From Gigantopelta aegis (taxonomy: Eukaryota > Mollusca > Gastropoda > Neomphalida > Peltospiridae): a stretch of DNA of 64,000 nucleotides. Location of the stretch: assembly GCF_016097555.1 (NCBI RefSeq), contig NC_054706.1:22539929-22603928 (forward strand). The letters run 5' to 3'. Shown here piece by piece: positions 59,901 to 64,000 of this stretch. Each line of letters starts with the position of its first letter. Position 1 is the stretch's first letter. The notes under the pieces were generated by a model, which saw nothing but the letters and a program-made list of their open reading frames with translations, did not search any database and was not told where the DNA came from. The translations under genes and the position numbers were made by a program.

Positions 59901-60480
59901 TTGCATGCTGGTAGGTACAGGGTTCGTAGCCCGGTGTCGGCCACTACACCTTCTTCTCTCTCACTAACTGATAACAACTAACCCACTGTCCTGGACAGAC
60001 AGCCCAGATAGCTGAGGTGTGTACCCAGGACAGCATGCTTGAACCTTAATTGGATAAAAGCACGGAAATAAGTTGAAATGAAATGAATGAATTAGGAAAA
60101 ATGTAGCGGGTTTCCTCTGATCACTACATGTACGTGTTATTATTACCAAATGTTTGACATCCAATAGCCGATGATTAATTAATCAATGTGCTCCAGTGGT
60201 GTCTTTAAACAAAACAGAACTTTACTTTTTGAAATGGGTGGGTGGGGGGAGGTCATAGAACCCATGATATGACCCTCCGCTGAATGTGTGTTATTGGGTT
60301 AGTAAGAGCTGGAAGTCATGGGTACTACATGTCCATGAGAAAGTCATTATAATATTATTGTTTCAATCCTTGATGTGCAGGAAACCGAGGCAGCTCTGAA
60401 ACTAATGGCGGAGAGGATCCGCAGTGAAGAGAGGAAACAGGATCAGATAACTCCAGATGACGATCAAGAGGACATGTTTG
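41934..60480 (+). CDS. CLUAP1: CLUAP1/IFT38, intraflagellar transport complex B subunit (nine exons, 3' end outside window)
   Basis: Clusterin-associated protein 1 (IFT38, qilin), a peripheral IFT-B subunit needed to build and maintain cilia; in the family it works with IFT57/IFT20/IFT80. Exons 41934-41955, 43996-44107, 45868-45952, 47329-47511, 53671-53766, 55428-55511, 56276-56409, 58289-58430 and 60381-60480 join in phase with GT-AG sites to about 319 codons. Residues 1 to about 130 form the calponin-homology-like N-terminus ('[20 protein letters not shown]', 'MENFRTPNF', '[23 protein letters not shown]'); from about 135 on it is coiled coil ('[16 protein letters not shown]', '[16 protein letters not shown]', '[16 protein letters not shown]', 'NLTYLEQQ'). 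Vertebrate homologues are about 410 residues, so the acidic C-terminal quarter lies to the right. No frame damage seen. Confidence 0.95.
41956..43995 (+). other. CLUAP1 intron 1
   Basis: AT-rich. The minus-strand frame at 42380-42799 (139 codons, cysteine-containing, ends '...RSENKKLLT') is the longest open frame; it has no motif I know and is probably chance. No repeat family identified. Confidence 0.6.
43996..44107 (+). CDS. CLUAP1: CLUAP1 exon 2
   Basis: Acceptor 'tttatattttcag', donor GTAATT. Residues 8-45, '(N)[12 protein letters not shown]' to 'LRWLVKR', start of the CH-like domain. Confidence 0.95.
45207..45448 (+). repeat. Dispersed repeat, second copy of 32799-33043
   Basis: Nearly identical for about 240 bp ('ccttaagtctgatggctcaa', 'ctcatgtgttataaccatca'), and it joins the same reversed SINE tail at its right end. 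Confidence 0.85.
45424..45635 (-). mobile_element. Degenerate SINE, minus orientation
   Basis: 'gtttttgttttacgacacca' then 'agacatttggtaattctgac', 'gatcttttatatatgtactt' and 'cacataccatgttctttaat'. Family-1 type, well diverged. Confidence 0.75.
45868..45952 (+). CDS. CLUAP1: CLUAP1 exon 3
   Basis: Acceptor 'tattcttcag', donor GTAACT. Reads '[18 protein letters not shown]' and 'FIKSVAEFM'. Residues 45-73. Confidence 0.95.
45953..47328 (+). other. CLUAP1 intron 3
   Basis: 45978-46335 is the inverted copy of the 37030-37375 repeat. 47066-47240 has three direct copies (62- and 57-bp spacing) of 'ttatgaataccagccactag'. No other gene. Confidence 0.7.
47066..47240 (+). repeat. Three-copy tandem repeat in CLUAP1 intron 3
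   Basis: 'ttatttgtg' starts at 47066, 47128 and 47185; each unit contains 'ccagccactag' and 'cataaaggcc' or a variant. Confidence 0.88.
47329..47511 (+). CDS. CLUAP1: CLUAP1 exon 4
   Basis: Acceptor 'tttttaaag', donor GTATAT. 61 codons, '[18 protein letters not shown]' to 'SFDVSSK'; end of the CH-like domain. Confidence 0.95.
49911..50032. mobile_element. Short MITE with inverted ends
   Basis: 'gggacctaattcactaaact' against the reverse of 'agctttgtcaattaggcccc'. About 120 bp, no coding capacity. Confidence 0.65.
50483..50623 (+). repeat. 47-bp tandem repeat, three copies
   Basis: 'attttattgtcttgtttaac' starts at 50483, 50530 and 50577. Copies differ at single bases. Confidence 0.93.
52140..53623 (+). 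mobile_element. Tc1-like (DD34E) DNA transposon, 1484 bp, in CLUAP1 intron 4
   Basis: Inverted ends CTAGCCGGCATTAATAATGC (left) and, reversed from the right, CTAGGCGGCAATAAAAACGC, about 27 bp with several mismatches, each flanked by TA (52138-52139 and 53624-53625), the Tc1/mariner target. The interior encodes a frameshifted transposase. It is clearly GC-richer than the host intron, as expected for a fairly recent arrival. One of the better-defined elements of the window. Confidence 0.93.
52433..53444 (+). pseudogene. Tc1-family transposase, two frameshifts
   Basis: DDE transposase that would cut and paste the element. Three frames in succession: 52433-52669 (paired-like HTH '[19 protein letters not shown]' and 'RRRSGTPR' hook), about 52660-53035 ('SARTVRRRL', first catalytic Asp in '[10 protein letters not shown]', 'GGVMVWGAI') and about 53034-53444 ('[12 protein letters not shown]', second Asp in '[10 protein letters not shown]', then '[21 protein letters not shown]' with Glu). 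Exactly 34 residues lie between the second Asp and the Glu, the DD34E spacing of Tc1. All three catalytic residues survive, but frame breaks near 52664 (T-run) and 53030 make the copy non-autonomous. Total about 335 codons, the normal family length. Confidence 0.92.
53671..53766 (+). CDS. CLUAP1: CLUAP1 exon 5
   Basis: Acceptor 'gtttatctgtgtag', donor GTAAGT. 32 codons, '[18 protein letters not shown]' to 'EVDLR'. A transposon end is only 47 bp upstream. Confidence 0.95.
53767..55427 (+). other. CLUAP1 intron 5
   Basis: AT-rich, no repeat family named with confidence. 54475-54525 resembles one end of the 61752-61873 MITE ('gagcccatattattgaagct'). Confidence 0.5.
55428..55511 (+). CDS. CLUAP1: CLUAP1 exon 6
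   Basis: Acceptor 'ttatttcag', donor GTATTT. 28 codons, '[18 protein letters not shown]'. The 'RPLEINE' core of the family reads 'RSLEINE' here. Confidence 0.92.
55512..56275 (+). other. CLUAP1 intron 6
   Basis: Nothing recognised apart from a T-run at 55988-56000. Confidence 0.5.
56276..56409 (+). CDS. CLUAP1: CLUAP1 exon 7
   Basis: Acceptor 'cttgtttgtgtag', donor GTACAG. '[18 protein letters not shown]' to 'LSTLQSVR'. Coiled coil. Confidence 0.95.
56431..56550. mobile_element. Palindromic MITE 22 bp after the exon 7 donor
   Basis: 'tgtgtgagaccgtttatatt' pairs with the reverse of 'agtataaatggtctcacacg', and 'cgtacatcac' with 'gtgatgtaca', around the loop 'gagcaaaagcga'. Arms about 52 bp. 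Confidence 0.85.
56760..56965 (+). mobile_element. SINE family 2
   Basis: 'ttggcgcagtggttaagcca', B-box 'gggttcgcagcc', tail 'gatataagcacgaaaataag'. Lacks the 'gctgaggtgtgtgcccagga' segment. Confidence 0.87.
57365..57683 (-). mobile_element. SINE family 2, minus, split by a 3'-LINE-like insertion
   Basis: Left piece 'gttcaagcatgctgtcctgg' to 'gaggacagt'; right piece 'agtgggttagttgtgagtga' to 'caccactgaggccggtt'. Between them (about 57430-57565) lies 'aataataaattctttattta' and 'agccctcaggtacaaacgat', flanked by ACAGT on both sides, which suggests a later retroposed insertion. Confidence 0.65.
57868..58195 (+). mobile_element. SINE family 1, full length
   Basis: 'gggcgagacgtagcccaatg' through 'ccattgggctatttctcatt' and 'gcatataaaagatcccttgc'-type body to 'gtgcgtcgttaaataaaaca'. 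It ends 94 bp before exon 8. Confidence 0.9.
58289..58430 (+). CDS. CLUAP1: CLUAP1 exon 8
   Basis: Acceptor 'gatgtattttag', donor GTGACT. '[18 protein letters not shown]' to 'VEQDKLE'. Coiled coil. Confidence 0.95.
58444..58556. mobile_element. Palindromic MITE 13 bp after the exon 8 donor
   Basis: 'ttaccagttattatcaaatt' pairs with 'aatttgataataactggtac', 'atttatgtcc' with 'ggacataaat', around a short loop (58488-58507). Arms about 45 bp. The sequence 'ggggtaataaataaagg' near 59008 mirrors 'attaccccag' at 58555, so it may be part of a larger element. Confidence 0.82.
59022..59168. mobile_element. Palindromic MITE in CLUAP1 intron 8
   Basis: 'tttttaatatggaaaatatc' pairs with 'gatatttttcatattaaaaa', and 'ttaatcggtatttgt' with 'ataaatactgattaa'. 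Confidence 0.8.
59731..60225 (+). mobile_element. Chimeric SINE cluster
   Basis: Family-1 head and body (59736-59902), then directly a family-2 segment ('ggtaggtacagggttcgtag' to 'ataaaagcacggaaataagt', to about 60085), then a family-1 tail ('aaatgtagcgggtttcctct' to 'ctttaaacaaaacagaac'). The outer family-1 parts look like one SINE split by a family-2 insertion. Confidence 0.78.
60381..60480 (+). CDS. CLUAP1: CLUAP1 exon 9
   Basis: Acceptor 'ttgatgtgcag', donor GTATGT. '[18 protein letters not shown]' then an acidic turn 'DDDQEDMF'. Ends one base into a codon; the next exon is not identified in the window. Confidence 0.88.
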
Positions 60481-60559
60481 GTATGTCTTCGCTTTATTTA
60501 GCCCACAGTCTGCTTCTGTGCATGTAACAGCTATATACCAGTACCTGAAAATTAATTAA

Positions 60560-60950
60560 AGGGACAGTCCCGAGTTTGCTGCAATTTTAAAGATGTTATC
60601 GACTAACAGAGACTTTTTAACGATTGTAATTACATATCAATTTTTTTTTGTTTTCTGCATAAAATATTAGTGACTGTATATTAAACGTGTTTCTGATCGT
60701 TCTCATATTTGTACTAGGTTAAATTTCATTTTATTTCCTAAAATATGTTTTTTTTTTCCGTATGTACGAAATTATTTGAAGACAAAATCCAGTTTGGGCT
60801 TCTTACAAATAGTAAGACAACCAGAAACACATTGAATATACAGACACTGATATTCTGAATAAGAAAATATATTTAATAGGTAAGTTTAATCATAGAAATA
60901 TTTTATTAGTAGGAGACATCTTACAATGCAGCAAACTCAGGAATGTCCTT
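60560..60950. mobile_element. TTAA-flanked MITE
   Basis: TTAA at 60556-60559 and 60951-60954. Ends AGGGACAGTCCCGAGTTTGC and, reversed, AAGGACATTCCTGAGTTTGC. 391 bp, no ORF. TTAA duplications are typical of piggyBac and Kolobok elements; I cannot choose between them. Related ends at 33055 and 41707. Confidence 0.85.
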
Positions 60951-61751
60951 TTAAGCACCACCTAGTTTTCATCATGTGACTTATATTTCACAAACCAGGG
61001 CTTCTAGATTATGGTAGCCCCTCTCCTATGGCTAGTGATATTCAATGTTGGGCTAGTACATAACTACTATTGCCATGCCCAATGGCTAGTGGAAAAAAAG
61101 TTGTCAAATGCTGAATTTCACTTTATTTAGTAAATATGAATATCCTGCTCTGACCCCCATCCCCCAATTTTTGTGGTTTTAAGCTCGATCTCCCTCTTTA
61201 GGTGACAACATTACTATTAGTAAAATTGTATTAACTTAAAGTAAAGTAGGGCTAGTCAATTTTTAATCGTGGTAGTAAATTTTAAAAAAATCACTGATCT
61301 CATTGCTAATGGATTTTATACAAATTCTAGAAACCCTGCAAACAAATTCTAGAATACAAAACACTGAAATTAATGTTTTCTGTATACAGAGGATATAGAA
61401 AAACATTAACAGCAAATGGCACTGTCATTATGTTAATATATTATTCTATAATCCATCCCAGCCCCTTACAAAAGTGTTTTAAAAATAAATAACTTGTAGT
61501 AAATTCCATAGTATGAAAAAAGACATTCCCTGTGGGACGGACTATAGGCAATGTATGGTAATCAACTATGGAGTTGGAATATCAGAATGATATGCCTCTC
61601 CTCAGTAATTTATTCACGTCATCTCGGTAAATAACCAGCCAGTACAGAATTCGTTAAAACTTTCAATATAATTTTAAAACCACATAAGCACGGATAATTA
61701 CTTCTAGATTCCTTTTTGGCTGCAATACAATTCAGGTGGTGCTTATTTAAT

Positions 61752-61873
61752 TTTCAGGAGCCCATTGTATGGAGCAATTTTAGTGCTAAGATCACCTTAA
61801 GTGCAAATGTAACTACCTAATGCACTTACATGTAAGATGATCTTGGTGCTAAGATCGTTTCATGGAACAGGGC
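61752..61873. mobile_element. Palindromic MITE with 'gtgctaagatc' arms
   Basis: 'gagcccattgtatggagcaa', 'gtgctaagatcaccttaagt' against reversed 'gatgatcttggtgctaagat' and 'catggaacagggccc'. About 122 bp. Confidence 0.7.
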
Positions 61874-62094
61874 CCATATGTATAGTAGTCAGGACTTTAT
61901 ATTGCACCATAGTCAAAGCAATTAACGTTGTGCCCAAAATATGTGTGTCCCCCAAAATTCACACCAATGCAGATTATTTATCACTGTGAAAAATATAATT
62001 TTTCCATTATGAGTGACCGCTGAGGTAATAAATAGATAATAGTACATGAGTGGCCATTAGATACCATTTACCTTAATAGCTGCAAGATAAATGG

Positions 62095-62388
62095 TAATAT
62101 TGTATTTCGTACATACATTTATTACATACCTATTCAATCTTACTATAGTGATAAAGACATTTTGAGACCGTGTGTTAAATTTATCTTGAATGTAATATTG
62201 TATTTCGTACATACATTTATTACATACCTGTTCAATCTTACTATAGTGATTAAGACATTTTGAGACCGTGTGTTAAATTTATTTTGAATGTAATATTGTA
62301 TTTCGTACATACATTTATTACATACCTATTCAATCTTACTATAGTGATAAAGACATTTTGAAACCGTGTGTTAAATTTATTTTGTATC
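62095..62388 (+). repeat. 98-bp tandem repeat, three copies
   Basis: 'taatattgtatttcgtacat' starts at 62095, 62193 and 62291, with very few differences between units. Confidence 0.95.
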
Positions 62389-62551
62389 GCACATATTTGA
62401 AACATTACGCAAGGCTGCTGCAGAGTATGATTCTTAACGTTAAGTAAATCCATGAAAGGAGTTTTGATCATAGATTTAATTAAGTGTTGTTATGACATTA
62501 CATTGAATTTTTTTTTTTTTGTAAAACATACAAGAAGGTATGTAATAAATA

Positions 62552-62714
62552 CAGAACTTCACATACATTGTTTTTGCTTCCTGTTTATTGCCCTCGTTCA
62601 TTTTGCGAAAGAACATACCACTCGACCACTACGCAATCTCGTGGTATATATATTCTTGCACAAAATAAACTCGTGCAATAAATAGGAAGCGAAAACAACG
62701 TATATGAAGTTCTG
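62552..62714. mobile_element. Palindromic MITE, long arms
   Basis: 'cagaacttcacatacattgt' pairs with the reverse of 'acgtatatgaagttctg', 'tttgcttcctgtttattg' with 'caataaataggaagcg', 'ataccactcg' with 'cgtggtata'. Arms about 75 bp, loop about 15. Confidence 0.85.
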
Positions 62715-64000
62715 TGTATGTATCCTCAAAAAAATAGGTTTAATACAAATTTAAACATCTTTTCCAAGTAAAATTGATTTACGGCACTTACACTTATCAT
62801 CACAAAGTAATCAGTTTCATGTTAACTTATACATCACAAAACTGTTCATTTCTATTGTGCATCTTTCATTGGATGGTATCACCATGGTCACCGGGTCATA
62901 ACCTAGGAGCAGCCATTCACATGTCTTTAAATTGTTATCACATATACATGTATGTGTTATTAGTATGTGTTTATAATAACAAATGATGTTCTCACCAAAG
63001 GATGTGTAAGAAATAATAATATAACAAAATACATTTTAACAGTTGTTAATTGTGTCCACTTACATTTACCTTTAGCCAGATATTTACAATTTCAATTGAT
63101 TTTGTTGCAATTAGAAAATTGGTGTATAGAAAATTTAGATCAAAGGAAGTTTGGAAGCAAAGTGCCCCAAAAACACAAATCAAAAAATGTCATCAAACTG
63201 AGAAGACAATCTTTGAAACGTGAGCACAATGTCTTACAGTTATTTTTCTTGTTTCCGTTTACTTTGTGTTAATATTTTCATGATTGTGTTGTGGTTTGTG
63301 TTTTGTTGGGGGATTTTTGGGTGGGTTTTTTTTTCCCCCAGTCCACTGACCCTTTTACTTCTCTTGAGTTCCAATCCGATCTGGCAGCTACTAGAACTTA
63401 AGAATTTGTCACCCCCGAAATTAAAACCCCCCACCAAATTGTCATGTGTCAAATTGTCCACTGATTGGCAATTCTGAACCTGCCACATTTTTTTTTTTAA
63501 AGTAACAACCATTGAGATGTGAGTACACAGTGTTGCTGTTATTTTGTTTTGTTTTCAGTTAGGCGTATTATAAAATATTGTTTGTGTCCAGTTACCCAAT
63601 TAGATAAATGTAGCAAAAACTAAAATTATTGCTTGATATTAATTGGAAACTTTAGAAATAAATGGTAAAAGATGGAATCTGCAAAAATGTGAAATGGAAT
63701 TGGCCAAAATCTGAAATGGAAAATTCCTCTAAATCTGAAGCTTGATTCAACAAAAACTTAGGGGGAGTGGCACTATTACAATGAATGCTAATTTTTAAAA
63801 ATATTTTTCACATTCATTCTTATAATAGAAAAAAACTGTAACAATGATATTGATAATAATAACTAACTAGATTTCATTAAAAAAAAACCCAAAGCACTTC
63901 ATAAAATTTCATAACATTTTAAAAATAAAAATAACAGTTGCTCATCCTTCAGGTTTGAAGGGGGAGGGACATGGAAAAGAAAAGTAAATTGTAACACATT

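Larger units (their letters stand above)
58431..60380 (+). other. CLUAP1 intron 8
   Basis: Holds palindromic MITEs at 58444-58556 and 59022-59168 and a chimeric SINE cluster at 59731-60225. Otherwise AT-rich. Confidence 0.7.
60481..64000 (+). other. CLUAP1 intron 9 (to window end)
   Basis: No further CLUAP1 exon identified. Holds the TTAA MITE (60560-60950), a MITE at 61752-61873, the 98-bp tandem repeat (62095-62388) and a palindrome (62552-62714). 62790-64000 shows no feature I can support. Confidence 0.6.

Noticed and set aside
63953..63984. Possible terminal CLUAP1 exon after 'catccttcag' (G|GT TTG AAG ... TAA)
   Set aside because: Phase fits and an acceptor is present, but the ten-codon peptide is basic, whereas the known C-terminal region is long and acidic; probably chance.

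Overview
The window is animal nuclear DNA: AT-rich, with genes split by GT-AG introns, dense tRNA-derived SINEs, LINE fragments, DNA transposons, satellites and microsatellites. Both recognisable genes are eukaryotic single-copy type genes (a cytosolic Fe-S assembly factor and a ciliary intraflagellar-transport subunit). The SINE families (short elements ending in a motif like 'cgtcgttaaataaaac') are ones I associate with molluscs, so a gastropod or other mollusc is my best guess; that is inference and not proved here. There are no operons, prokaryotic signals or viruses to describe.

Region by region: 1-12.2 kb holds the last two coding exons of CIAO3 (NARFL/IOP1) twice in direct orientation (405-2615 and 8659-11499). 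The two copies lie in a tandem segmental duplication whose left junction is a SINE array amplified in 384-bp units. 12.2-14.6 kb is repeat-rich filler with a TATA-box/poly-T segment. 14.6-18.2 kb is a non-LTR retrotransposon (zinc-knuckle ORF1 plus endonuclease) that stops where a satellite of 85/89-bp units (18.17-21.10 kb) begins. 22.92-23.87 kb is a compact DNA element with about 370-bp terminal inverted repeats and an exact 11-bp target duplication; it carries a RecQ-like helicase fragment in its loop and looks like a Pack-MULE. 25.1-26.9 kb is a second, decayed copy of the same LINE family on the minus strand. 26.8-33.6 kb is a nest of one hairpin/G-tract repeat family around an unrecognised 190-residue ORF. 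34.9-36.4 kb is a LINE reverse-transcriptase relic cut in its catalytic motif by a SINE. 36.4-40.0 kb is a decayed mobile-looking gene of an uncharacterised multicopy family.

41.93-64.0 kb is the CLUAP1/IFT38 gene on the + strand. Nine coding exons (about 319 codons) can be placed with matching splice phases, from the initiator ATG to a donor at 60480; the C-terminal acidic tail lies beyond the right edge. Its introns carry a GC-rich, frameshifted Tc1-like transposon ending 47 bp before exon 5, several near-perfect palindromic MITEs close to splice donors, a TTAA-flanked MITE, SINEs and short tandem repeats.

CIAO3 and CLUAP1 are functionally unrelated neighbours. Most of the biology of interest here is genome dynamics: duplication of gene ends, gene capture by a transposon, and nested insertions that can be ordered in time because empty sites and target duplications are visible.
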